IMG/VR virus record: IMGVR_UViG_3300009034_000119
Span: 1 to 37,620 of that record
DNA length: 37,620 nt
Strand: one strand, 5' to 3'
Source: a virus
Part shown: positions 14,322 through 21,537 of the stretch, in pieces
How the letters are laid out: every line of letters starts with the position of its first letter
Position numbering within the stretch: position 1 is the stretch's first letter
Program-made: the position numbers and the translations under genes
The notes under the pieces: generated by a model
Databases searched by the model: none
Told to the model about the DNA's origin: nothing
What the model saw: the letters and a program-made list of their open reading frames with translations, nothing else

Positions 14322-14609
14322 TTACCCATTGGATCCTTTCTTCTTCTCTGTGCTATTACCACCTCCTTTATCTAGTGATAGAAGATCAGCTAAAGATCGG
14401 GCTTCTCTAGCTGCCTTCATTAATTCTCTCTCAAGCTTCCTTAGGCGCTTATGGATAAGTCTGATCTCCTTTCTTTTGGTTTCATGATGCTCGATTCTAT
14501 GAGTAGATTGACAAAAAATCTGATCTTTTCTGTTAGTGCCAAAAAGCTTCTTACACCGCGATAGAGAGCATTTCCTCTGATACTTATAGCTTTCTATAGG
14601 TCTTTCCAT
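14322..14609 (-). CDS. Zinc-finger/coiled-coil protein (95 aa)
   Basis: A 95-aa basic protein. Residues 13-36 hold KCSLSRCKKLFGTNRKDQIF followed by C and H residues, matching the small phage zinc-finger type (Cys4 or Cys3His) that begins C-x4-C and has an F-C after a basic loop. The rest is an Arg/Lys-rich helix and a glycine/serine tail. A promoter candidate lies directly upstream. Possibly a small nucleic-acid-binding regulator. Confidence 0.65.
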   Translation of the reverse strand: MERPIESYKYQRKCSLSRCKKLFGTNRKDQIFCQSTHRIEHHETKRKEIRLIHKRLRKLERELMKAAREARSLADLLSLDKGGGNSTEKKKGSNG

Positions 14610-14629
14610 AGCCCTGTCTTACTAGGCAT

Positions 14630-14655
14630 ATTATACATTTCTAGAGGGTTGTCAA
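14630..14655 (-). promoter_or_regulatory. Promoter candidate with short spacer
   Basis: On the minus strand a perfect TTGACA (14655-14650) and a perfect TATAAT (14635-14630) are separated by only 14 nt, shorter than the usual 16-18. It sits in the gap upstream of the zinc-finger gene at 14609. A short spacer suggests either a weak, activator-dependent promoter or chance. Confidence 0.42.
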
Positions 14656-14677
14656 GCTGTAGTTATAGACCTCTTGA

Positions 14678-14929
14678 CTATCGGGATTTAGTGTAGATGT
14701 CTCTGAATAATCTAACTCCAATGTCTATAGCTTTTTTTTCAGTGATCCAATGACACCTATCTCCCCAAATTGTCTTTCCAGATTCTAATTGAATGAGTGG
14801 AATAGGATCAGGAGCTTTAGCACCCTTGAAAATATCTTTAGCTTGAAAGGCTAACTTAATTATCTTCCCCCATCCTAGACAGTTATGCTTTTCTTCATCC
14901 CATACTTGGACTAAATCACCTTCTTTCAT
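14678..14929 (-). CDS. Hypothetical small protein with SH3-like start
   Basis: An 83-aa protein beginning KEGDLVQVWDEEKHNCLGWG, a beta-rich start resembling small SH3/Tudor-like domains, and ending in a helical GVRLFRDIY segment. It has one central pair of aromatic-cysteine positions (WGDRCHW). Good GGAG site upstream. Function unknown. It follows the zinc-ribbon gene by 9 nt. Confidence 0.6.
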   Translation of the reverse strand: MKEGDLVQVWDEEKHNCLGWGKIIKLAFQAKDIFKGAKAPDPIPLIQLESGKTIWGDRCHWITEKKAIDIGVRLFRDIYTKSR

Positions 14930-14938
14930 AGTGCCTCC

Positions 14939-15139
14939 TTAATCAAAAAATTCACCTTGACAGCTAGGGCATAAGCCTGAGATCTCATATTCTTTTCTAC
15001 TTAATTCGTCTTGGATCTCATCTACTTTCTCTTTGCATTGAATACAGATCTTCTTTCCATGGGCTTCAGCTAGGCTTATGCCAAAACACTTCCTAGCTAG
15101 ATCATCAGTTAAGTCTTGAAGATTCTTTGATCTCTCCAT
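14939..15139 (-). CDS. Zinc-ribbon protein (66 aa)
   Basis: A 66-aa protein with two CxxC pairs: KICIQCKEK (residues 31-36) and LCPSCQGEF (57-60), the layout of a small zinc ribbon. An N-terminal helix (LQDLTDDLARKCFG) may be a protein contact. It starts inside the 3' end of the tiny membrane ORF (34-nt overlap). Role unknown; zinc ribbons of this kind often bind nucleic acid or host transcription proteins. Confidence 0.65.
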   Translation of the reverse strand: MERSKNLQDLTDDLARKCFGISLAEAHGKKICIQCKEKVDEIQDELSRKEYEISGLCPSCQGEFFD

Positions 15140-15266
15140 GTTTACTCCTTTTTTGTTTGTAGTGATAAATCCATGCTTGCTTTAGATCATCTGGAATGAT
15201 CAGCCAAATGAGGACTAAGATTCCAGATCCAATAAGAAGATAAAAAATTAGATCTAAGAAATTCAT
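15105..15266 (-). CDS. Tiny single-pass membrane protein (53 aa)
   Basis: A 53-aa ORF with one strong hydrophobic segment (LIFYLLIGSGILVLIWLII, residues 6-24) and a basic cytoplasmic-looking tail. AGGGGGA lies just upstream of the ATG. It overlaps the next gene by 34 nt. Small membrane proteins in early phage regions may act in superinfection exclusion or host takeover, but nothing specific is visible. Confidence 0.55.
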   Translation of the reverse strand: MNFLDLIFYLLIGSGILVLIWLIIPDDLKQAWIYHYKQKRSKHGEIKESSRLN

Positions 15267-15275
15267 GGATCCCCC

Positions 15276-15656
15276 TTATTGAATTTTCAGAGTTATATCG
15301 CCTGGATATTTCTTAGCTCTTTCTTTAGCCTCAATCCAAGCTTCCTTTTTAGTAGAAGCATCTACTTTGAATCTATCTACTCGTGTGTTCAATGAAGAGA
15401 AGACTTCAAAGTGAAAAGGGATCATGATTTTCTTTTCAATTTCCTTAGCTTTTCTAGGAGTCGTGATAAGAATAGGTAGGACAGAATTAATCAATAAGCT
15501 ATAGAGCCTGGTCCGTAACTCTTCTTCTAATGCTTTTGCTTCTTCTGTTTTTACTTTAAGGATATTAGATCCAGCTGGTAGGTCTTCGATTTCTTGCATT
15601 AAGTAACAATGCTTAAGGGTCAATTCGAAAGCATTAAATTCTTTTAAGTTACTCAT
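15276..15656 (-). CDS. Hypothetical early protein (126 aa)
   Basis: A 126-aa alpha/beta protein of unknown function. The N-terminal half is helical (EEAKALEEELRTRLYSLLIN); the C-terminal half (FEVFSSLNTRVDRFKVDAST then KKEAWIEAKERAKKYPGDI) looks like a small beta-alpha domain. Good GGAG ribosome-binding site. No close family is recognised. Confidence 0.65.
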   Translation of the reverse strand: MSNLKEFNAFELTLKHCYLMQEIEDLPAGSNILKVKTEEAKALEEELRTRLYSLLINSVLPILITTPRKAKEIEKKIMIPFHFEVFSSLNTRVDRFKVDASTKKEAWIEAKERAKKYPGDITLKIQ

Positions 15657-15674
15657 TTTTTCTCCTTTCTAAAG

Positions 15675-15824
15675 TTAAATAAAGTTGATTTCGTATTGAT
15701 CTTTTTTGCTAGGGGGGATCCTTCTTTTAGCTTCCCGGAGAGTGCCACGATAGATAACTTTGTCTGGAAAATCTCTGAATTTCTTGATCAATACACACCT
15801 TCTTTTTTTCTCTGATTTTTTCAT
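15675..15824 (-). CDS. Short basic protein (49 aa)
   Basis: A 49-aa Lys/Arg-rich protein (begins MKKSEKKRRCVLIKKF) with FPDKVIYRGTLREAKRRIPP in the middle. The ATG follows GAGGG at a good distance, and the next gene begins 18 nt after its stop. Too short to classify. Codon and GATC patterns match the neighbours. Confidence 0.55.
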   Translation of the reverse strand: MKKSEKKRRCVLIKKFRDFPDKVIYRGTLREAKRRIPPSKKDQYEINFI

Positions 15825-15833
15825 TTTTTACCC

Positions 15834-16004
15834 TCACTTTTCTAAGTTAGCTTCAAGATAATCTGCGCAAAATTCATAAGCCTTAGCTGATCCTGACACG
15901 AACATTGAAGCTGGAGATTTATTGTATCTCCTTACTTTGTCTTCAGCTTCTTTTTGCCTGTGCCGAAAGAGCTTAATAGCCCTTTCAATTTTTTCTTTTT
16001 GCAT
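15834..16004 (-). CDS. Short helical protein (56 aa)
   Basis: A 56-aa protein with GGAG before its ATG. Sequence IERAIKLFRHRQKEAEDKVR suggests a basic helix, followed by KSPASMFVSGSAKAYEFCAD, which resembles a recurrent small phage protein pattern. It is sandwiched tightly between the zinc-ribbon gene and the 49-aa gene. Function unknown. Confidence 0.58.
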   Translation of the reverse strand: MQKEKIERAIKLFRHRQKEAEDKVRRYNKSPASMFVSGSAKAYEFCADYLEANLEK

Positions 16005-16038
16005 TTTCTCTTACTCCTTTTTTATGGATTTTAAAGCT

Positions 16039-16245
16039 TTACCAATTGACATTATCATAGTCAATGATAACTTCTTTCTTACACCATTCACATTCTTGGA
16101 CTAGATCTTGACCTAGTTTTTTATGGTGGATATGAGACTCTATGACTCCATCTTCTAGATCATTATCACCCTTACATTTAGGGCAGATCCAGCTTAAGAG
16201 GATAATGGTAGGGACTACTTTTTTAAGCTTTTTTTGATTGCTCAT
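16039..16245 (-). CDS. Zinc-ribbon protein, first gene behind a promoter
   Basis: A 68-aa protein with ICPKCKGD (CxxC) and ECEWCKKEV (CxxC) about 30 residues apart, and an intervening SHIHH segment. This is a small zinc ribbon. It is the first gene after the 16273-16301 promoter and tandem repeats, so it is a candidate early regulator. Ribosome-binding site AGGAG is present. Confidence 0.65.
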   Translation of the reverse strand: MSNQKKLKKVVPTIILLSWICPKCKGDNDLEDGVIESHIHHKKLGQDLVQECEWCKKEVIIDYDNVNW

Positions 16246-16272
16246 TTTCTTACTCCTTTAAACTGTAGCTTA

Positions 16273-16301
16273 ATGGTATAAGAACAGGGGTAAGCTGTCA
16301 A
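16273..16301 (-). promoter_or_regulatory. Early promoter candidate
   Basis: On the minus strand a perfect TTGACA (16301-16296) is followed after exactly 17 nt by TACCAT (16278-16273, 4/6 match to TATAAT); an overlapping TATACC gives a 15-nt spacer. It lies in the 108-bp gap 16246-16353 and points at the zinc-ribbon gene and the early operon. The weak -10 suggests it may need an activator. Confidence 0.6.
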
Positions 16302-16316
16302 GAAAAAGCAGTAGCC

Positions 16317-16340
16317 TTTAAGGGTGAATTTAAGGGTGAA
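16317..16340. repeat. Tandem 12-bp repeat upstream of the early promoter
   Basis: TTTAAGGGTGAA occurs twice without a gap (16317-16328 and 16329-16340). Relative to the promoter it begins 15 bp beyond the -35 box, the usual place for activator sites. It lies outside coding sequence, before the stop of the 134-aa gene. A regulator-binding site is inferred from position. Confidence 0.65.
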
Positions 16341-16353
16341 ATTTGAAGCTATT

Positions 16354-16758
16354 TTAGTTAGTTACTTCAGCTGTAGGATCTAAAATAGCAAGGGCTTGGG
16401 CTACTGTAAGAGGGGAAGTGTATCTTTTATTTATGAGCTTTTTTAGCATTGTGATATCATCTGCGCTTAGATCTATCAGTCCATTAGTAGAATGGATAGC
16501 TTGAGCCAGCTCCCACATCTTGATCTTTAGATCAGATGATATTTCTTTTGCTCTTTTAGTTATTTGATCAATCTCTATAGGTGGATTTACTAAGACTTCA
16601 ATACAGATTTTTCTCAAAGTAAGGGGAGATCCAAGCCTCAATAAAGGGAAGCCATCTTTATCTCTCTTAGGGTTTCCCTGCTCATCCTCATCTATGACTT
16701 GCTCTTTGATGATCTTCCCTTCTAAGCTTTTAAATTTGTAATTCATGTCTATCTTCAT
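16354..16758 (-). CDS. Conserved-type phage hypothetical protein, first gene after the tail operon
   Basis: About 134 aa from the ATG at 16758, preceded by GAGGTGA; a GTG at 16767 would add three residues but would leave almost no leader after the promoter. C-terminal half (WELAQAIHST, then IDLSADDITMLKKLINKRY and PLTVAQALAILD) matches a pattern I know from many siphophage genomes without a function. It stands behind its own consensus promoter, so it may be expressed early although it adjoins tail genes. Confidence 0.7.
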   Translation of the reverse strand: MKIDMNYKFKSLEGKIIKEQVIDEDEQGNPKRDKDGFPLLRLGSPLTLRKICIEVLVNPPIEIDQITKRAKEISSDLKIKMWELAQAIHSTNGLIDLSADDITMLKKLINKRYTSPLTVAQALAILDPTAEVTN

Positions 16759-16777
16759 TTTGCTCACCTCTGCAGGT

Positions 16778-16805
16778 ATTATATAAAAAGAGATCTCATT
16801 GTCAA
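16778..16805 (-). promoter_or_regulatory. Near-consensus sigma-70 promoter
   Basis: On the minus strand TTGACA (16805-16800) and TATAAT (16783-16778) are both perfect and separated by 16 nt. It lies in the 49-bp gap between the distal fibre gene and the 134-aa gene. This is the strongest promoter I can find and probably starts early transcription. Confidence 0.75.
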
Positions 16806-16816
16806 TCCTAGATATA

Positions 16817-17653
16817 TTAAGAAGTAGCTATGAAGCCTAGATTCTCTAAGACTACTAAGATAGCGTTTACTGCAGTAGCATCATCCCCAGCTGTGTTAGC
16901 TATATGAGCTGCTTGGGCTACCGGGGAAGCTCCAAAGAATCCAAATTTTAAAGTGCCATCATCAGTTATTCTAAAGTCTCCTGAAGACCCCCCTATAGTC
17001 CCCCCTAAAGAAAGGAGAATATCAGCGTCATAGTCAAAGCTGTCTCTATAGATCTCTAGGGCATAAGAAAGAGTAGCTATATCAGCTTGAAAATTATTAG
17101 CTATTCTGATCCCTACAGCTTTAGTTACTGTAGATCCAGATCCACCATCTAAGATAACTTCTGCTCCTCTCATCACTGTAGTTATGTCATAGACTTTAGC
17201 ATCTGCACTTATAGAGAGTCCTTCTAAGACAGCTACATTATTTCCTGTCTCTCCCGGTCTTCCTGCTCTAGCTTTAAGCTCTAAGCCTCTGATTGTTCCT
17301 GTGCAGACTTCATCCCCATTAGAAGCTTGAATATAAGCGCCTCTTAAAAGTCCAGTGAGTCCAGTAGTATCATCTTGATAAGCGTCTATCCTGAATCCAA
17401 ATCCTCCAGCTGCAAGTGTAGAGATACGGACCAGATCTACATAGCCAGCTATTGAAGTATCTACTTGAACTATTTCTTTCCATGCTGAAGCTTGTCTATG
17501 ATAAAGCTTCTCATCATCAGAATCAGAGAATAGAGATCCAGCTTGAGGATTAGAGGGAGCTGTAGCGCCTCTCCAATTCTGCACTATTCTATTAGCTTGC
17601 TGAAAGCTTAAGATGCTTCCACTTACAAAAGCGTCTCCATCACCTAATCCCAT
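16817..17653 (-). CDS. Tail fibre / distal tail protein
   Basis: A 278-aa protein. N-terminal part contains QQANRIVQNWRGATAPSNPQ and SLFSDSDDEKLYHRQASAWK, a pattern seen in phage fibre N-termini; the middle is glycine- and valine-rich beta structure; the C-terminal 41 residues begin GFFGASPVAQAAHIAN and match the end of the large YadA-like fibre (GFFKATPVVKQAHIVD). It is the last gene of the tail operon. Likely part of the receptor-contact apparatus. Confidence 0.8.
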   Translation of the reverse strand: MGLGDGDAFVSGSILSFQQANRIVQNWRGATAPSNPQAGSLFSDSDDEKLYHRQASAWKEIVQVDTSIAGYVDLVRISTLAAGGFGFRIDAYQDDTTGLTGLLRGAYIQASNGDEVCTGTIRGLELKARAGRPGETGNNVAVLEGLSISADAKVYDITTVMRGAEVILDGGSGSTVTKAVGIRIANNFQADIATLSYALEIYRDSFDYDADILLSLGGTIGGSSGDFRITDDGTLKFGFFGASPVAQAAHIANTAGDDATAVNAILVVLENLGFIATS

Positions 17654-18066
17654 TAGTGCCTCCTGTTTGAATTGATCTTACTAGGAAACATAATCTCATT
17701 AGCTATAAAGCTCTTCTTGAAGATCTGAACATTCAGTATAGTGCCTCTTCCTTTGACTAGCGATCCTTCTGAAGCTCCTTTCTTCAGATCTTCTTCATTA
17801 GCTAATCCATATAGCTCGTTATTTGCAAAATGAAAAGCCCTCAAAGAATTTCCAGTTATCTCGTCTAGTTCTTTTTTCCAGATCTTAATCTGCTTCTCAT
17901 CAGCATCATGTTTTATACGCTGGAAGACAAAATTAAGCTCTTCGATCAGATATATTGCTCCCCCTTTTCTTCCTTCAGATATCTTGCTCACCATTTCAAA
18001 GCTATCTCCATGTCTAGCCTTCCCAAAAGTTTTTTCTATCCATTCAATGATCTTTTGTTTTAACAT
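17653..18066 (-). CDS. Hypothetical tail-region protein (137 aa)
   Basis: A 137-aa protein of unknown function, placed between the hub C-terminal protein and the distal fibre. Charged helical N-terminus and a C-terminal VKGRGTILNVQIFKKSFIAN segment. Its stop overlaps the fibre gene's start by 1 nt, supporting coordinated expression. Probably a baseplate or fibre-attachment component by position. Confidence 0.6.
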   Translation of the reverse strand: MLKQKIIEWIEKTFGKARHGDSFEMVSKISEGRKGGAIYLIEELNFVFQRIKHDADEKQIKIWKKELDEITGNSLRAFHFANNELYGLANEEDLKKGASEGSLVKGRGTILNVQIFKKSFIANEIMFPSKINSNRRH

Positions 18067-18516
18067 TTAATAATCCTCCAATATCCCTTCATCTATTAAA
18101 GCCTTCCCCCCTTCACCATCAGCAAATCTATTGTCTGTCTCATCACAAAGATAACCGAACATTTTATCAGACTCAGTAGCAGAACTCCAATTAGAAGCTA
18201 TGACCCCTTCATCTCCTAAGACAAAATGTCCTTTTAAAATATGCTGCATATCTTTAGCTACTATATTTATTTTATCTGCCATGAAGTCATAAGTCATACT
18301 TTCTATAAAATAATATCTTCCTGACTCCCCTGCTCCAGTAGAAGAGATCCCCATTAGATCTTGCCATCTGAAATTATAAAAAACATCTAACTCGTCAAAG
18401 AAATGGATAGGGACTGAAAACTCTAACTTAGGATCTCCTAGACTAAATTCTACTAACCCTTCAGCTATTAATTGATCTACTAAACTTTGTGTTATGATAT
18501 AAGGAAATTGCCACAT
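18067..18516 (-). CDS. Tail hub C-terminal-like protein
   Basis: A 149-aa protein that looks like the C-terminal end of siphophage tail hub proteins: an aromatic N-terminal helix (QSLVDQLIAEGL), a beta segment ending in GDPKLEFSVPIHFFDEL, and YYFIESMTYDFMADKINIVA (residues about 68-87), a common hub strand pair. It begins 4 nt after the hub gene's stop but in a different frame. It may have arisen by splitting of one longer hub gene, or reflect a frameshift in the G/A-rich 3' end of the upstream gene. Confidence 0.65.
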   Translation of the reverse strand: MWQFPYIITQSLVDQLIAEGLVEFSLGDPKLEFSVPIHFFDELDVFYNFRWQDLMGISSTGAGESGRYYFIESMTYDFMADKINIVAKDMQHILKGHFVLGDEGVIASNWSSATESDKMFGYLCDETDNRFADGEGGKALIDEGILEDY

Positions 18517-18520
18517 TTTT

Positions 18521-20752
18521 TTATCTCGCCCAAGGTCTTCTTTTCCTTGTTCCCCTTCTTCCCCCTCCTGCTCTAGGAGTTGTCCTTGTGTCTTCTAAAG
18601 GTGTAATTTCCCAAGGATCTATTACTATATCTGCTCCTTGATAAGCATTAGATTTAAAGAGATCCCAAGTAGGGCAGTAGTCAAATTCTGCACTAATGGC
18701 GCTTATGGCATCTCTCAAATTATATTTCCTAAAAGCTTTCCCTACAGCTTCTAGCTGTCTGAATATAATTGGTGCTGGGTTTCCATTGTTAGTAGAAAAA
18801 TTTGACATATCTTTTTTTCCTACAGTTAGACGCCCATCTTTCTTAGTGAAGATTTTAGATCCAGCTAATAAGTCTTGTAAGACATCCATAGGATCTGCTT
18901 TATCTTGAAGGATAAGTTTCCCAGCTTCACCTTCTCCCATGTTATCATAGACAGTAGCTAGATCATCAAAAGAAGCAAAGTCTATTAAATCAGGAGAGAC
19001 ACTTAAGATCTCAAGCAAAAAATAAAGGGTGATATAAGCTGGATTTTGCACATATCCATTATCTGAATTTAACCCAGAATAAGAGACTCCTTTGCAATTA
19101 AAAGTAACTTTCTTGTCTTCTTGATCAGAAGTGAAAGTTATATAAGTCCTACCTTCTTCTACACTCACTGAATAATTAGAAGTAGAGACAGCGACTACAT
19201 CATCAGAGTAGACTTCATCTATAGAGTATAAAACTCCATTAGCTGCTAGATATTTATAATTAGCAGTATCAATGCAGATAGCTTCTACTTGCCCTCTGAA
19301 CTCTCCAGTAGTAAGGCTACATAGACCAACAACTTCAGGGACAGGTGCGCCATTATTATCAGGATGGATATTTGAATAATCTACATCTCCATAGTCAGAG
19401 CTACAAACATTTCTAGGCACATCTGCTCTAAAATATTTTTGAGTGATATCTTTTAATTTCACTTTAAAGATCTCATCTTCTAGAGAATAATCATCTATGA
19501 TCAAAGAGATAATATGAGATCTCCAGCCGAAAGGCTCATCTGGATAAGCTTGATAGACTTTTACTATTTGATTTTTCAAGATAGTATTCCCGGCAAGAAG
19601 CTTAGAAAATTCAAGATCATTATTAGCTAGATCTAAAGTTAGATCTGAGATTTTAAAAAGTCCTGTCTTACCTTCAAAGCCTCTAGGGATAGAAGAAATA
19701 GCTGAAAGATTTCCTTTATAGACTCGATCTGTCGCTCTGATATAATCCATAGCATAATATTTCATTACTTCAGATCCATCACTCCTATCTCTTAAATGCC
19801 AGTCTGAAAGAACAAGGGGAGCCTTCCTTTCTCTAAACTCCCTGTCTACATAAACATCACTTACATAAAAAGTGATCCTAGTAGAAGTATAACACCTTCC
19901 ATCTGAATCGCAGTTCCAGTCCCCAGCATAGCCAGTGATATCAGTATTAGCATCTAAGTTCACATTTTCTTTCTCAAGCTTAATATGATAAGTCCCAGCT
20001 GCTAGAGCAGGGAATTTATTAGCTGGAATAGTTATTTGAGTATTACTATCTACAGTGAAGTCTCCAGCTGTGCAAGATAAAGAAGTAGTCCCTTGCCCTT
20101 GAAGCCCTTCAAAGTGTATTTTATCTACTCGATCTTGCCAGCCTGAACCACCTCTAGCTGGTCCGCCTGTCTCTAGCTCTGAATCTAAATTATCAAATCC
20201 TAGACCTGTTAAGACTACTGCTACACCTCCAGCTGAAGGCGCCCAGAGTCTATCTAAACTATTTACTATAGGATTGAAATAAAAGATTGTAGTTCGCCAT
20301 ATCAAGCCACTAAAGTAGACATATTCTGAAGTTGCATCTGGAGCTGTAGGATCATAATTTACTATCTCCATATAGACACCATTATCTACTAAATAATCTT
20401 GCTTAGCATTGAGCCAAGTCCCTACTCCACTTTGATAAGATCTTAAGTGTAAGATCCCACTACTGCCTGAACCTGCATTTATTTGAGGCATACTATAAGC
20501 ATGGCTATAAGTAGGTAAGATCCCCCAGTTTAAATGACAGTGATCTAAGTCTGGACTTAAGCTCCTTCCCCAGTAGCCTACTCCATAATCCATCTCTGCC
20601 CTGCACATTTCATCTAAGCCCGGAAGAAGAGAAAGATCCCTCACTGAAAATTGAGGCTCATAATCTGTCCTAGATCCACCATTATAATAAGATCCTAAAA
20701 TTAGTAGAGAAGTAATTAAATTCATATAGTAGATTCTATTAGGGACTGTCAT
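18521..20752 (-). CDS. Tail hub / tip protein with IPT-TIG-like domain
   Basis: A 743-aa tail protein downstream of tape measure and Dit-like genes, the place of the Tal/hub protein. Residues about 170-270 form an IPT/TIG-like beta sandwich (APSAGGVAVVLTGLGFDNL, then AGTYHIKLEKENV). The later part (LLAGSKIFTKKDGRLTVGKK) resembles hub domains. The last residues are Arg/Gly-rich (TTPRAGGGRRGTRKRRPWAR), odd for a tail protein and encoded by a G/A-run region that could hide a frameshift into the next gene. Confidence 0.8.
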   Translation of the reverse strand: MTVPNRIYYMNLITSLLILGSYYNGGSRTDYEPQFSVRDLSLLPGLDEMCRAEMDYGVGYWGRSLSPDLDHCHLNWGILPTYSHAYSMPQINAGSGSSGILHLRSYQSGVGTWLNAKQDYLVDNGVYMEIVNYDPTAPDATSEYVYFSGLIWRTTIFYFNPIVNSLDRLWAPSAGGVAVVLTGLGFDNLDSELETGGPARGGSGWQDRVDKIHFEGLQGQGTTSLSCTAGDFTVDSNTQITIPANKFPALAAGTYHIKLEKENVNLDANTDITGYAGDWNCDSDGRCYTSTRITFYVSDVYVDREFRERKAPLVLSDWHLRDRSDGSEVMKYYAMDYIRATDRVYKGNLSAISSIPRGFEGKTGLFKISDLTLDLANNDLEFSKLLAGNTILKNQIVKVYQAYPDEPFGWRSHIISLIIDDYSLEDEIFKVKLKDITQKYFRADVPRNVCSSDYGDVDYSNIHPDNNGAPVPEVVGLCSLTTGEFRGQVEAICIDTANYKYLAANGVLYSIDEVYSDDVVAVSTSNYSVSVEEGRTYITFTSDQEDKKVTFNCKGVSYSGLNSDNGYVQNPAYITLYFLLEILSVSPDLIDFASFDDLATVYDNMGEGEAGKLILQDKADPMDVLQDLLAGSKIFTKKDGRLTVGKKDMSNFSTNNGNPAPIIFRQLEAVGKAFRKYNLRDAISAISAEFDYCPTWDLFKSNAYQGADIVIDPWEITPLEDTRTTPRAGGGRRGTRKRRPWAR

Positions 20753-21537
20753 AAGAGAGTTATCCCCCTTCCTTGTTCTATAAGCTCTAGAGAGACATTG
20801 TTATAATTGTAGTGGATCCTATCAGCATCTAGATCACTTAAGCAATTTACATACCATGAGTAAGCTGCAGCATCATTAGGGATGAAGATAAAAGGATCAT
20901 CCCCATCTATAGCCTCAAAAAAAGATTCTGCTTCAGATAATAAATTAGCATCTGTGATCCCTAAAAAATCCAAAGTGAATCTTTTAACTTTAGCTTTTTG
21001 ATTAAGCCATCTTTGACCATAAGGAGTTACAGTCTCCCCTCTCAAGTATCTAAGAATTTCCCTGTATGGATAAACAAAATTTTTAGTAAAACTAGAATGA
21101 GTGCCTAAAACAAATTCTCCTATTTCAGGATTCTCAGAGTTCCCAGAATCAGTGATCAATAGAGCCCAGTAGCGCATAGTCTCAGAGAGTGTTAAGAAGC
21201 TATTAGAATGCCCTGAAGTTACTGTAAAATCATCATCATAATCGCCAGCCTCACTTCCATCTGCAGGCTTCCCAGTAGCTGCTAAATAGCCTTTGAGCTT
21301 GAAGACTGTAGCACCTGTAGTTAAGTTATGATTCATGATCCCTGCAAAAGTTACAGCTGTGTCTGATCCTAGATCTATGATCACATATTCCCCTGATTTA
21401 CTTGTGAATCTTAAAGGGAGAGCTTGGATCTTGTTATAGATATTTTCTTTATCATAGAATCCACTAGCATCTTCAGAGCTTACTGAGTCTAAAGTCCCTG
21501 AAGTTATAAGATTGCCAGTTACATATTTTATAGCCAT
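20749..21537 (-). CDS. Distal tail (Dit-like) protein
   Basis: A 262-aa protein between tape measure and hub, the usual Dit position. It has a discoidin-like beta-sandwich region (YVIIDLGSDTAVTFAGIMNH, residues 51-70; MRYWALLITDSGNSENPEIG). The C-terminal half contains AKVKRFTLDFLGITD and a DDPFIFIPND loop. It would link the tail tube to the hub. Overlaps both neighbours by 1-4 nt. Confidence 0.75.
   Translation of the reverse strand: MAIKYVTGNLITSGTLDSVSSEDASGFYDKENIYNKIQALPLRFTSKSGEYVIIDLGSDTAVTFAGIMNHNLTTGATVFKLKGYLAATGKPADGSEAGDYDDDFTVTSGHSNSFLTLSETMRYWALLITDSGNSENPEIGEFVLGTHSSFTKNFVYPYREILRYLRGETVTPYGQRWLNQKAKVKRFTLDFLGITDANLLSEAESFFEAIDGDDPFIFIPNDAAAYSWYVNCLSDLDADRIHYNYNNVSLELIEQGRGITLL

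Noticed and set aside
14210-14329. 39-aa minus-strand ORF between the 95-aa zinc-finger gene and the recombination block
   Set aside because: It is built across the three hairpins and has only a weak AAGG site; the peptide has no pattern. The stretch is better explained as structured non-coding DNA.
16354-16767. GTG start at 16767 for the 134-aa gene
   Set aside because: The GTG lies about 11 nt from the promoter -10 box and has no ribosome-binding site; the ATG at 16758 has GAGGTGA at a proper distance.
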